Shown: positions 23,145 to 34,226, counted from the first letter of the stretch. The stretch: 64,000 nucleotides of DNA from Nephrocerus scutellatus (GCA_947095585.1 OX352764.1:72063536-72127535); one strand, 5' to 3'. Translations and numbers: made by a program. The notes: generated from the letters alone by a model not told the origin.

Positions 23145-24722
23145 AGAAGTGATGCCTCCAGAAAAGCCTCGTTCCATTGAAGATGAGCAGTGTGAAAAAC
23201 ACTTTGTTTTTAACGTTACCAGAAGTTCAGAAGGACGTTACATAGTAAAACTTCATTTTCAAGAACCGGCAACTGCTTTAGGAAATTCACACGACATCGC
23301 TTTGCAACGTTTTCACAGCTTAGAACGAAAGCTCAATAAAAACCCACAACTCGATGCAGAGTACTCTAAGTTCATTAAAGAATATGAAGCTCTTGGTCAT
23401 TTGGAAGAAGTTCATCCGTCGCTTGTTAACAAGGCACCTTATAATTTATATCTGCCACACCACGCCGTCCTGAAAGAATACAGTTCCACCACCAAGCTAC
23501 GAGTAGTTTTCGATGGTTCCGCTAAATCGACTAGCGGAAAGTCTCTTAATGACATTCTTATGGTCGGCCCGACCATACAAGATGACATATTCTCACAGTT
23601 ATTTCGATTGCGTCTACATCGCTATGTCCTATGTGCAGATATAGTAAAGATGTACAGACAAATTCTTGTCGATAAGGATGATGCCAACTTTCAATACATT
23701 CAATGGCGAAACAATGCATCTGAAGATATAAAACATCTACGACTATTAACAGTAACATATGGGACTGGGCCAGCTGCATTTTTGGCTGTCCGATCTATGG
23801 TTCAACTGGCACTAGATGAAGGATCAAAATTTCCACTAGGAGCAAGTGCAGTTTTAAATGACAACCTCATGACTGGTTCAGACAGTATTCAAGAGCTCAA
23901 TGCCACTAAAACTCAAACAGAGAAACTACTTCAATTAGGAAATGGTGCTCCAACTCTAAAATAATACTGATTGGCATACCTGAGGAACAGCTTGAACAAA
24001 CTTTGGAAATTAATGACAATCAATTCATTAAAGCTCTAGGGATGAAATGGAATCCAGATGATGACATTTTCTTCTATTCATATTCTGATGATTATTGCAA
24101 AAAAAACGCCAATAACTAACGATACATTTTATCCAATATTGGTAAATTCTTTGATCCCTTAGGTCTCTTAAGTCCCATTATTGTTTCAGCCAAACTACTC
24201 CTGCAACACATCTGGAAACTGAAGATTAATTGGGACGAGAGCCTGCCGCAAGAACTTCACTCAATGTGGAACACATTCATAGATGAAATGTTGCATCTTA
24301 GCTCGATAAAAACCAAATACATGGATTCAGCGGTGCCTCTGAAAGAGCTTATGGCGCTGCCATTTACCTTCGGGCAACGGATAATTTTGTGCAATTCATG
24401 TGTTCATCTCTTATGCTCTATATCTAGAGTAGGTCCAGTTAAAATAGTATCACTACCCCGCTTAGAGCTTTGCGGAGCTCTTTTGCTGGCGGAATTGTTA
24501 CAGCGAACAATTCCACTTATAAAAATAACAATTAATTCTATCTTTTGTTGGACAGATTCAACTATCACTTTGGGTTGGATCCGTTCTCAATCTCATCATT
24601 GGAAAACATTTATAGCCAACAGAATTTCAAAAATTCATGATCTCACTGCAAATTATACTTGGATGCACGTGCCTACTAAGGAAAATCCTGCAGACTTAGT
24701 GTCTCGTAGATCATCTGCATAG
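23145..24722 (+). pseudogene. BEL-1 reverse transcriptase and RNase H, broken
   Basis: 23145-23964 encodes BEL RT with YLPHHAVLKE, LRVVFDGSAKS, LNDILMVGPTIQDD, LCADIVKMYRQI and TYGTGPAAFLAVR. The expected YVDD box is changed to a VLND-like sequence near 23853, losing the first catalytic aspartate. A frameshift near 23960 and a stop near 24118 follow. 24120-24722 continues with FFDPLGLLSP, PRLELCGALLLAELL and an RNase H aspartate in CWTDSTITLGWI, then VPTKENPADLVSR, the standard end of BEL RNase H. The enzyme would copy the element's RNA and remove the template strand in cytoplasmic particles; this copy cannot. Confidence 0.85.
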
Positions 24723-25904
24723 GATTTATCCCAATCAACGCTATGGTTCAATGGCCCTGCTTTTTTAAAACAGCCCATCGATTTCTGGCCTTCGAATTTC
24801 AATTCTTCTGAAGATATTGATCTACCAGAAAGAAAAATACAAAAGTTCTCGCTTGCAACTTTTTCAAACAACACAGATCTTATTACTAATAACAAATTTG
24901 TGAATTCTTACTTCCGTCTTCTTCTAGTGTTCTAGTTCATCAACAAATCATGGGAAATCTACCATCGGAGCGAGTAGTTCCAGCACGTCCCTTTTCAATC
25001 ACTGGGGTTGATTATTGCGGACCTCTCTACATTCGATCTGGCATTCGTGGAAGATCTTCGGTTACGGCATATGTTGCAGTCTTCGTTTGCTTCACCACTT
25101 AGGCCGCTCACCTGGAGCTAGTTGCTGACCTCACTACAAAGGCATTCATAATGGCATTTAAGCGATTCATTTCCAGGCGAGGTTAATGTTTAAAAATCTA
25201 TTCAGACAATGCCACAAATTTTGCAGGTGCTAAATCCGAACTACGTGATCTTCACGAATTATTCATATCTGAACAACACATCACGAAGACTCAAGCTGAA
25301 TGTCTTAAGGACAACATCGAATGGACTTTCTCTCCTCCACGCCCACCACACTTTCGTGGCCTGTTTGAAGCTGCAGTTAAGATAGCAAAACATCACCTTG
25401 TGAAGATGATGCACAACGCTTCGTTAAATTACGAAGAAGTGACTACACTACTCTGCAACATTGAAGCTATATACTCCAGGCCTCTCTCACCAATGTCTAC
25501 AGATCCTAACGACTTGGAAGCTCTCACTCCTGGTCACTTCATTATTGGAGCACCCCTCACATCTATCAACGAACCATCGCTTTTGGACATCAATCCCAAT
25601 CGACTTGATAGATACCAAAGGATTGTGCATCTGCAGCAAAGTTTTTGGAAACTATCAACTCCGTCAAAAATGGTCGGTTCCATCAGAGAATGTACGAATA
25701 GGCAACTTAGTACTCCTGCACGATGAAAACTTACCTCCTCTCAAATGGCCCCTTGGACGTATTGACGACATCTTTCATGGCTCTGACGGAAAGGTCAGGG
25801 TTGCATCCATCAGAACCAGTAAAGGAGGTTACATACGGGCCATCACGAAGATCAGTATTTTACCCACTAACACTAGCTTAGATGACATTAACATTGAAGA
25901 GTAG
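24723..25904 (+). pseudogene. BEL-1 integrase and C-terminal domain, broken
   Basis: After short decayed sequence (24723-24930) the reading jumps to LPSERVVPARPFSITGVDYCGP, so the HHCC zinc-finger part of integrase is deleted. The catalytic core keeps aspartates in VDYCGP (25015) and YSDNATNF (25205) and a glutamate in FRGLFEAAVK (25365). Stops lie at about 25100 and 25186. The C-terminal DUF5641-type domain (25540-25900) has LTPGHFIIG, then in the next frame WPLGRIDDIFHGSDGKVRVA. Frameshift near 25690. Confidence 0.84.
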
Positions 25905-25925
25905 TCTTTTTAAGGTGGCCGGCTT

Positions 25926-26708
25926 TGTTAAATTTATCTGCAAGCCCAAAACTAAAAATACATTGTTAAGCATTCCTCCTTTTGCATGTCAAAGCAATCT
26001 CACATAACACAAAGTAACAAAGTCTTAATTTATTGGCTAATGTTGCACATTTGTAGGCCACAAGGGTGCTTTACAATGTATTGCATTAATACTGCGAGTA
26101 AGCATTCTTGTGCCTTTAAATTTTTCATATAAACAAAGACGTGGAGAACTCATCGCTTAGTTACAGCGCACGTACTCGTATCATTTTTTCTTTGCACCAA
26201 TTTCATATGTTTGTATATAAAATGCTGATGTAACTTTCTTTGAATCATTTTTGATCGTAAAAATGCCAAACGTAAAGGCAGTGCTTTGGACATTCGGCTT
26301 CGTTGCTGCGCTGCTCGCGTTCATCTTTATTTTTAAAGCTTTTGTATGGTATAGAGTGCTGGGCTTTTTTCGTGTCTGGGATCTCGTCGATCTTTTTTGA
26401 ATAAAAGCACAAGCATGAGTTCTCTTCGTGTTAAGTCGCTTTCAAGTCGCTGTCAGTCGGTCTTCAATCGTACACCCTAATTTACTGGTCAAATCCAAAA
26501 TGAATTAGTAATCAAAGTTAAAATTTATAATTTTAAAATATATAATTTTCCTGGTCAAATTCACAATTAATCAAAACTAAAAAATTTATGAGTTAAAAAA
26601 TAAGAAATAATAAAAGTTTTGCTGTATCTGTTTTTAAGCTAAATTTATTTTTTGGTCTTTTAATTTTACACTTGTGCTACATATTCGCAATAAACTAATT
26701 GCGAATCA
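25926..26708 (+). repeat. 3' LTR of BEL-1
   Basis: 783 bp, preceded by aaggtggccgg, the usual BEL purine-rich junction. It differs from the 5' LTR by one 72-bp unit and scattered substitutions. Confidence 0.9.
26263..26400 (+). CDS. LTR-encoded small hydrophobic protein (BEL-1, 3' LTR)
   Basis: Same ORF as 19668-19885, but the T-run before the stop is one base shorter, so the protein ends at residue 45. Two amino-acid differences from the other copy are visible (N21I and P41L). Confidence 0.5.
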   Translation: MPNVKAVLWTFGFVAALLAFIFIFKAFVWYRVLGFFRVWDLVDLF

Positions 26709-26713
26709 ATCTT

Positions 26714-27100
26714 TTTAATGTAAGATCATTTTAAACTTATTAAAGTAGAATTAGCAAAAAGATACATAAAATATATTACAAAAAAACATACAAGCATAAA
26801 GAAATACTATTAGAATTTTTATTAAAACAAAAATTTTACAAGAAAAAACATAAAACAGAAATATAATTATAGAATAATAAAAGCAAGTAAAAACAAAAAA
26901 GTGAAAAAACAAGTAATAGAATAAGTGAAGAGTGAAAAGAAACAAATTCCTTTTTCAAAAAATATATTCAATAATAGAAATATAAAAAATATATATTTTA
27001 AATAGGAAGGAACGGCTCACTAAGAAACAAATTTTTTTAAGAAAAGTATTCATTGGCTTCATTTTACACAAAAATATATTAGTAAGAAACAATTTTCAAC
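26714..27100 (+). other. Leader of element B, resumed after BEL-1
   Basis: AT-rich leader that connects, across the BEL-1 insertion, to 19106-19329 and runs to the gag methionine at 27101. No ORF. Confidence 0.55.
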
Positions 27101-27690
27101 ATGAATAACCCTATAATTCAACCTCCTATCCTAAATGCCGATGAAACCATCTCTCCACCCAGTTCCCAACCTGTAATTAACCAATCCGTAAGTGCAACGC
27201 CAGAGCTTGAAGCTCTGATCACTAGCATTGTTAGACGATTCTGCATCACAGAATGCAAGAATTTAGTACAGGGAATCGTAAACCCTGATACCTCATTTCA
27301 TAGAGGTATAGAACAAACAATTGATCCCAAATACAGATCAAACTTTAATGATCTGGACAAAGTACCAGATGTTGTACGAAGTACGTTAAAGTACGCAAAA
27401 GCGTCGAAAGGATCTTAAATATTTTCGATCACCTTAAAGGAACACCAAAGTATTTTGGAATACTTAATATTGTAAGAAATAAAAACGTAGGGAATGCTGA
27501 TGAGATTTTTGAATCGTATAATACTCCATTAAACTGGGAATTCGTATCAAAGTGCTTGACACTTCACTATGAAGATAGGCGTGATCTGGGTACTTTGGAG
27601 TACTAAATGACTTCCCTTGTGCAAGGTAGTAGCACAGTAGAAAGTTATTACCAAGCAGTTTACAACCATCTTATAAAAATTCAACGATCA
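27101..27690 (+). pseudogene. gag: gag of errantivirus B, partial and broken
   Basis: Methionine at 27101 opens 105 codons homologous to the N-terminus of the gag of element F: a Pro-rich start, then KYRSNFNDLDKVPDVVRS. A frameshift near 27400 and a stop near 27605 break it. The matching sequence continues to about 27690, where a deletion joins it to env. Capsid C-terminus, nucleocapsid and all of pol are absent. Confidence 0.78.
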
Positions 27691-27749
27691 TAACTCAGTC
27701 AGGAAGAACTGTCCATAAAAGTCTCATAAAAAAACTAAATTTTCCAATA

Positions 27750-29153
27750 GGACACTGTTGCCACTGTGCAAGGCAGATGTATAAATCTTGGACTATTCCA
27801 ACTCCCAGCTGTTTAAGATCGACGCGGGACATGCAATATTACAGAATGGATCATTTACGATCATCCATTTGATCGAGATAGAAACGTACGGAAAAATACT
27901 TAACGATCTGGAAGCTATGCTAGGATAATACGTTGCAAAATAAAATCCTGTCCTGTCCTTTCCTATGAAATATTGCGAATAAGAACATACTTATCTAGAC
28001 TTAGAATCAATAATAGAAATAAGAGATCCTTAGATTTTATAGGTAGCGCATGGAAATGGATCGCGGGTAATCCGGACCACCATGACTTTGCAATAATTAC
28101 GAATAAAATAAATAAGGTATTAGAAAACAACAACAAACGAATTATTATTAATAAAATATCAATGAATAAAATAAACGAATTAACAAATGCGACAAATAAT
28201 CTACTTAGAATGTTTAAGGAAAAAGTAAAAATAGTAATGTAATAATCATGAGAATCAAATATAAATTAGATAGAATCAAAGAAGAAATAATTAAAGTAGC
28301 GTACGCCATCCATTGGGCAAAACCAAATATAGTCAACTCTTTTATTCTATCCAACACCGAAATAAATATAACAGACAAAATTTTAAAAATCGAAAATATT
28401 CCATACAATAATCGCTTCAAACGATAAAGATTTAATATATATTTTAAGTTTTACAACCACAAATGTGGAAACATGTAATCGATCAATAATAAAGCCAGTC
28501 AAAATTAAGAAAGTTATAAATAAAATAAATTTTGATTCAATTATAGAATGCAATAAGGAAATATATGGTATATCAAAAAAAAATGTAAAACTTATAACAA
28601 CCTATCGATTTGTAGTAATTTTAAAGAAACTCATCATGCATCCCAAGGCTAGTAAAAAGTCAAACAGCTAACTGCACTATCATCAACAATGAACATGTCC
28701 CAGAAATAGAAGAAGTCTCACCAGGAATCTTGCTGCTAAGCCAATTCAACGGTCCACTGATTATCAACAAAGAAACCGTGATGCTCGAAGGTATTTTATC
28801 ATCAAGCACTTCAGTACCACCATGGAGGTCAACGGAAAAGCAATCATAGCTAAAGAAGTTACCCTACCGGCAATACTGCAACCATCCTACAAGCAAACTA
28901 AAATAGAAGAAGTATTATCGCTTGAGATGATTAAAGAACTATACGTCAAATGCACAGAAGAAATCAGCTCACTCGAAAACAAACACAAATTCCACTTGTC
29001 GATAAACATCATCCTGATTATTACTCTCTTGGCAGTCATTACGTTCGCATACAGAAGATCAGATGGCCGAAGTCATAAACTTGGAGACACAGTTTTGACT
29101 ATAAACAATCCAGCGTTAAAACTGTTGGTATTGAAGATATACCTCATCTGGTA
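27750..29153 (+). pseudogene. env: env of errantivirus B, broken
   Basis: Envelope glycoprotein remnant. The N-terminal ectodomain starts near 27810 (QNGSFTIIHLIEIE). A basic cleavage site RNKRS and the adjoining fusion-peptide-like segment with GSAWKWIAGNPD lie at about 28012-28085. The C-terminal half, including the membrane anchor (about 28995-29050), follows to 29153. Several frameshifts (near 28230, 28410, 28590, 28795, 29115) split it into pieces. Homologous to A (1-1035) and F (59227-60743). In family terms this is the errantivirus envelope related to baculovirus F proteins. Confidence 0.82.
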
Positions 29154-29198
29154 ACGTCAACAACAACTCACGAAGACGTTCGTTTTTAAGGGCGGAGG

Positions 29199-29629
29199 AG
29201 TTAACGACATATAAGTCAAAGCCGCACATATATTAGAACGCTATGCAAACATACGCTGCACAAAGTAACAAAAAGTATTTCTTCTAAGTGCTGATTCAAT
29301 TAACGGAACACACAAAATATAAACAACGTCAATCATCCACAACAATCCGATTCGTCGGACGACGACCGCACACACTAGAAAGAACATAAATCAGATATTT
29401 TACGAGCATCCCATACGCCAGCCTATTTCTGTTGATAATGTATTGATCCGTCGGGACGACCACGATGACTTGCTTGGGATGATAACTCCACTCAACAGTT
29501 GAATATAAGAACCTATTGCAATTAGATTTAAGTTCAGTTTTATTTTGTTGCTCATTTAATAAAGAACATCAGAGCACCGTCTCTGATGAACATTTTTAAA
29601 AATTATTTTAAATAAAAAATAGTTTAATT
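29199..29629 (+). repeat. 3' LTR of errantivirus B
   Basis: 431 bp, AGTTAAC...TTTAATT, after the purine tract aagggcggagg. AATAAA signal near 29560. Confidence 0.85.
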
Positions 29630-29633
29630 TATA

Positions 29634-30253
29634 TCTTTGACATTTCAAACCGTCAATTGCGTGAACGTTGAAAAGTGAAATACACTTTTTATTTGATTGA
29701 TTTTATTTTTAAATACTTGATTAAAAAATAAAAAAAGTGCAAAGTGCAATTGTTCGTCCTTTGTACGAATTTTTATTTAATGAATAGGAAAAGTGCAAAG
29801 TGAAATTATTTGCTTGTCCTTTGTTCGCGTTACTGCATTTCATAGAAGTAAGTGCTTAAGTGAATTAATCCAATGAACATTTGTAAATACTTTGTTCTTT
29901 GAAGCAAACATTTCAACAAAGAAATATTATTTGGCCAATAAGTGCGCATAATTTAAAAATGGCTGACGCAGCCCATGCCTTCGGTAGACCGTGGAAAGCA
30001 ATTATTTGAAATACATAGAAAAATCGTAATCCAAATGCATCGTACTACGAAGTTTTTTTTTTATTGCAAATAATTTTTAATGGGGATGGCATTATACCGC
30101 ACCTCTATTACGACCGCAAGGTCAAAACTAGACGTTATAATGAATACCTACGGGACACTATGAACACGTTCGATATTTCAGACAGATGGTAACTATAATA
30201 TGGATTGTTTAAAAACATTTATATATATCGTCTTGCCTCAATAACTCCCTAAA
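29634..30253. other. No gene recognised
   Basis: Contains a duplicated GTGCAAAGTG...TTGTCCTTTGT...CG block (about 29735-29770 and 29790-29830) followed by a 16-codon ORF starting at 29959. The layout is like the leader of some retroelement, but nothing identifiable follows. Confidence 0.35.
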
Positions 30254-30255
30254 TA

Positions 30256-30799
30256 TAGGGTTTTTCAATAAGAGCACTTCAACTTTTTTTTTTAATAAAA
30301 CACAAACTGTTCGACTTTTGAACTAACTTTTTTTTTATTAACGAATTTGAACATATACATATGATACGTTTAAGTATGAAACTCGATTTCTTTTGCATGA
30401 CCACCGCGTGCACGTTTTACGAAGTCCAATCTTTGAACCAAAAATATGGCCCAATGACGCCGCCGGCATGTAATCCGCACCAATGACTTTTTCGGGATGC
30501 AACGGTGCCTCATGAATCACGTGTGGGTTGCTTTCTGCCCAGTAACGCATATTTTGCTTGTTGACAAATCCTTCTAGCCAAAAGTGAGCCTCATCGTTAA
30601 ATGGACCGTAAAATGGCCGTAATGCTCTTAGAGTAGCGGCAACAGAACGATTATTTTGATAAAAAATTTGCACGATTTGTAATCGCTGTTGAAATGTATA
30701 CTAATGAAGTTTCCAAATGACAAAAGAACAATAAAAAATATGGCGTCGTTCGCCGTCCCTATCGGAGAAAAGTTGAAGCGCACCTGTTGAAACACCCTA
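30256..30799. mobile_element. Tc1/mariner-type deletion derivative
   Basis: 544 bp with inverted termini of about 32 bp (TAGGGTTTTTCAATAAGAGC on the left against inverse TAGGGTGTTTCAACAGGTGC on the right, then CTTCAACTTTT), flanked by TA dinucleotides. The interior carries a shortened transposase on the minus strand. Confidence 0.82.
30338..30673 (-). pseudogene. Mariner-like transposase with internal deletion
   Basis: The protein starts in the DNA-binding region (IFYQNNRSVAATLRALRPFYG, the DUF4817-type helix-turn-helix) and switches abruptly to DEAHFWLEGFVNKQNMRYW and HPEKV, which belongs to the middle of the DDE domain. Most of the linker and the first catalytic aspartate are therefore deleted in frame. 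The remaining C-terminus has no recognisable second or third catalytic residue. It lies within terminal repeats that could still be mobilised in trans. Confidence 0.75.
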
Positions 30800-31069
30800 T
30801 ATTAGTCTCAGAAACGAAAATATATACTCGTAGATTATGTATATTTTAATTTTAATAAAGGGTATAGCCCACCTTATTTCCGTGTCACAAGTCATTTAGT
30901 GAGTTGTCGCTTGGTAATAAGTTTATGTATAAAATTTTTTTAAAAAATATTCTCTTCGAGTCAAGCCATCCACCACGGCAACCCGCTTAACACCATTACC
31001 ACAATAACCCACTACAGACATCAAGCCCAACCGTCCACACCACATCACATTTTTATATATTAAGATATT

Positions 31070-32060
31070 TTGTTTAACAGTTTTATTAACAATTATCGTC
31101 TGCCAAAAGAATTGGTAATGGAGCTCATAGACGATATCATGCCGTTTATTGATGACACCGAAAACATTTTAAAAATTCCCTTGCACTTAGAAGTGTTGGC
31201 CGCTTTGAATTTTTATGGAAGTGGAAGTCACCAGCGACGTGTTGGCTTTGATGCTTTTGCCATTATGAGCCAAAGCAAAAGCAAGAGGTGATAGCATCAA
31301 AGCTATCACACCAACATTTTAAATTTCCCAAATCTATAGCCGAACATTATTAAAAAAGCAGAATTCCAATACTTATGGTGTACCCGGCATAGTGGGATTG
31401 ATTGATTGTTCACATATTGTTATCGCCAATGTAAGCAAAAGGAGTGAATATTCTTACATTAATTGGAAGAATTTCTATTCAATTAATACTCAAGCGGTAT
31501 TAAAATTTTATAAATTTGTATGTATAGCTATATGTTACCATTGTATTTACTTTTATCTTTAGATATGTGATTTAAATATGAAAATTCTAGCAATCAATGC
31601 TAGATTTCCAGGATCAACCCACGATTCGTACATATGGGCTGGAAGTAATGTACGTACTCAATTGGAACGCCTAAATGCAGAAGATAACCACACATGGTTC
31701 CTTTCCGGAGCCCATCAACAGATGCTGAACAGCTTTATAACAAAAACCACTGCAAAATCCGGAGCGGTGTATAAAGGTGTTTGTTTTATTAAAATCAAGA
31801 TTTCGCTGCTTGAAAAAAAAATTCGGGTCATCTGCACTATACGCACAAGAAGGCTGCAAACATAATCTATTCTTGTACTATATTACACAACATACTAATT
31901 GATAACAAGTACCCAATAGACGATATTGAGGACGAAATTCAATACGAAATTGTTCCGGTTTCCAACGTGGAGATGGTAGGACATTTCGGCTTTGAGAACC
32001 GGGAATATTTAATAAATTATTCATTTCAAAATGGGATATTAAAAAAAGTCTCAAACTGCA
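31070..32060 (+). pseudogene. PIF/Harbinger transposase (HARBI1-like), broken
   Basis: 31070-31291 encodes the N-terminal helical part with LPLHLEVLAALNFYGSGSHQRRVG-type sequence. 31310-31500 continues in shifted frames, including PGIVGLIDCSHIVI, which contains the first catalytic aspartate. A likely GT-AG intron (about 31498-31561, ending TTTTATCTTTAG) separates this from ICDLNMKILAINARFPGSTHDSYIW, the segment around the second catalytic aspartate (31562-31650). A deletion follows near 31720. The C-terminal LHN motif with an acidic tail lies at about 31880-32060. The product was a DDE nuclease for cut-and-paste transposition. Confidence 0.8.
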
Positions 32061-32519
32061 GGTAAGGTTGGAAAGTAGACGATGATTAAAGCTATAATAA
32101 TACTATAATTTAAAATTTTCTTTCTGTTTCAGAGCCGCAACAACAAAAACTAATTAATTTAATGATAAGTCCATTTATTACTTTGTATGTACTTAAAAAT
32201 TCGTCTGTTTCGGCTAGGATTTTTGCAGAAGTACCGTCCGCACAATCCTTGTCCTGCCAACTGAGATGTTATACCATGTACAAATTTCAATTGGTTGAGC
32301 TGATTTGCGGACACATAGGTCTTCTGTAGGATGGCTAAATGTCGATGCGGGTATATGCATTTCCTTACTTGGAATGCATTACTTTCCGCAACACGCATCC
32401 AGGACCCAACCTCGTTCTACGTGAATTTAAATCGGTCTCTTCTACACTTCTCACATTTTTCTACATTTATCTTTCTATCTTCTCACACTTCACTAATTTG
32501 ACATTTCGGAATTTCAGTG
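32061..32519. other. Unassigned sequence, host of BEL-2
   Basis: No ORF of note. It ends in GACATTTCGGAATTTCAGTG, a repeat with another copy near 34363. BEL-2 inserted into it. Confidence 0.45.
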
Positions 32520-32875
32520 TGTTGCGATTCGCAACATAAAAATTTGGCTACCATACAACATCATATGAATCATCGGTGAAAAAAGAAACAACCTCAAATC
32601 GCCGCAGTCCACCAGTCCCATATATCAGATTAATATCATACTTAATAGTCAAAAAGAAGAATCAAAATACATTTGCTAATTGTGCTGCGTCGTCGTCATG
32701 TTGCAACTCTGTAACACAACAATATATGCGGTGAGTCAATTGTGCTAGACGATCACGTTGCCGCTATGCGAAGAACAACATTGTTGCAAGCAATAAAATT
32801 CTGGTCAGTTGCTGCGTAGTCACTTTGTAACTACGTATAGCACAATAAATTAATCAAATTTCATCTTCGCTCGTT
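32520..32875 (+). repeat. 5' LTR of BEL-2, truncated
   Basis: Matches 33326-33682 almost base for base, then diverges at 32876, where a deletion joins it to pol. The promoter and small-ORF part of the LTR is lost on this side. Confidence 0.85.
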
Positions 32876-33325
32876 CTCGTGTCGATCAATTTAGTGAAAA
32901 CAATGATAGACAAACTTTATTTTCGGTCTGCATGTACATCCAAGGCACCAAGGATAATTCGTTAATGGATCGATTTTCATCCTTACAACGGCTATTTAGA
33001 GTCACCTCATATTGCATTTGATTTTCTAGTAATTGTCGGGAGAAACTCCCAAGTCTCTCTGGCAAGCTAAAGATTGAAGAAATTGAAGAAACAATGTTTC
33101 GACTTATAAAAATCGTTTAATTTGAACATTTTGAGGAAGAAGTGAAACAGCTAACCAATCGAAAACTAACCCTATACTATTCAGAGATTTAGTTGTAGAT
33201 ATATATATATAATCTTATTGTTTAAAAAAAATTGTTCCAACAACATCCAACGCACTTGTATTTTTTTGTCTTTCCCATTCCTTCATGTTCACCGACGAAA
33301 CACTCGCGGTCGAGAGGGGGGAGGA
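32876..33325 (+). pseudogene. BEL-2 pol fragment (RNase H/integrase junction)
   Basis: About 33070-33170 reads KIEEIEETMFRLIKIV, stop, FEHFEEEVKQLTNRK. This is the conserved BEL/Pao segment preceding the integrase zinc finger. Upstream sequence is too decayed to assign. The fragment ends in the purine tract GAGAGGGGGGAGGA before the 3' LTR. Confidence 0.6.
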
Positions 33326-34221
33326 TGTTGCGATTCGCAACATGAAAATTTGGCTACCATACAGCACCACATGAATCATCGGATGAAAAAAAGAAACAAC
33401 CTCAAATCGCCGCAGTCCACCAGTCCCATATATCAGATTAATATCATACTTAATAGTCAAAAAGAAGAATCAAAATACATTTGCTAATTGTGCTGCGTCG
33501 TCGTCATGTTGCAACTCTGTAACACAACAATATATGCGGTGAGTCAATTGTGCTAGACGATCACGTTGCCGCTATGCAAAGAACAACATTGTTGCAAGCA
33601 ATAAAATTCTGGTCAGTTGCTGCATAGTCACTTTGTAACTACGTATAGCACAATAAATTAATCAAATTTCATCTTCGCTCGTTGCCCTATTTGTTTATAT
33701 TTAAAAGAGGGGACCACAACGACGAAATGAATTAGAATTCGTCGACATGGACAAATTCTACATTGTTGCAACCGTCATCGGTATTCTTGGCGGCGCATAT
33801 CTATTGAACGAGCTATGGAAAGCAATGACCTGGTACAAGGTCTTGGTTGGATTGCGGTTGTGGAACGTGTGGGACTGGTGGTGAGGAGTTTTCCTCACAT
33901 TCAAGTTGGTGGTTGTAGATAAGTCGTTGCATGAACATCAACCGCAGCAGTCGTCGTCATACAAACCGGCAGCAAGATCAGTAGCTGAAAATTTCATATA
34001 GAAAACTTATCTCACTTGGTTGTTAAATTTCATTCTGTGTTTATAACATATATTAATTTTGATTGTTGGAGTTAATTTTGCGCCTTCCTTTTTTTGTAAG
34101 TACATATAAAGATAAAATTAAATAAAGAAAAATCTTTAAATTTATAACGATAAAAGGTGAAAGATGTTGTTCATTATTTTTTTGACATAAAAAACATTAT
34201 GCAAGTTACCAGAGCGTAACA
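33326..34221 (+). repeat. 3' LTR of BEL-2
   Basis: 896 bp. The first 17 bases form a near-palindrome (TTGCGATTCGCAA). TATA-like TTATATTTAAAAG lies at 33696-33707, and AATAAAG signals near 34120. Confidence 0.75.
33747..33884 (+). CDS. LTR-encoded small hydrophobic protein (BEL-2)
   Basis: A 45-codon ORF about 40 bp downstream of the BEL-2 TATA box. It has a hydrophobic segment at residues 5-23, then W24-K25-A26, W29-Y30-K31-V32-L33, R37-L38-W39 and a Trp-rich end. The protein aligns without gaps to the BEL-1 LTR protein (26263-26400). Shared residues K25, A26, W29, Y30, V32, L33, R37 and W39 are encoded with different synonymous codons at five of those positions (A26, Y30, V32, L33, R37), which suggests selection on protein sequence. 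The frame stays open for 38 codons past the TGA at 33882, with weak similarity to the BEL-1 tail, so the TGA may be a secondary mutation. Function unknown; a small membrane protein is inferred. Confidence 0.5.
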   Translation: MDKFYIVATVIGILGGAYLLNELWKAMTWYKVLVGLRLWNVWDWW

Positions 34222-34226
34222 CAGTG

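Larger units (their letters stand above)
19330..26708 (+). mobile_element. BEL/Pao retrotransposon BEL-1
   Basis: 7379 bp, LTRs TGTTAAAT...GCGAATCA, flanked by the 5-bp duplication ATCTT (19325-19329, 26709-26713). The order is LTR, tRNA-Gln primer site, tandem-repeat leader, gag, protease, RT, RNase H, integrase, LTR. Frameshifts, stops and a deletion of the integrase zinc finger show it is dead. It sits in the leader of errantivirus B. Confidence 0.92.
18493..29629 (+). mobile_element. Degraded errantivirus B, carrying a MITE and BEL-1
   Basis: Starts AGTTAAC and ends TTTAATT, with the 4-bp duplication TATA on both sides (18489-18492, 29630-29633). Without the nested BEL-1 element it is about 3.8 kb: rearranged 5' LTR, leader, partial gag, env and 3' LTR. 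Pol is deleted. It is the same family as element A, as shown by the LTR and env. The TSD proves that the distant 5' LTR and 3' LTR belong to one insertion. Confidence 0.85.
32520..34221 (+). mobile_element. BEL-2, internally deleted BEL/Pao element
   Basis: Starts TGTTGCGATTCGCAACA and ends CGTAACA, with the 5-bp duplication CAGTG (32515-32519, 34222-34226). The inferred empty site is supported by the related sequence near 34370, where the flanks are joined. It contains the first 356 bp of the 5' LTR, about 450 bp of pol, and a full 3' LTR. Confidence 0.8.
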
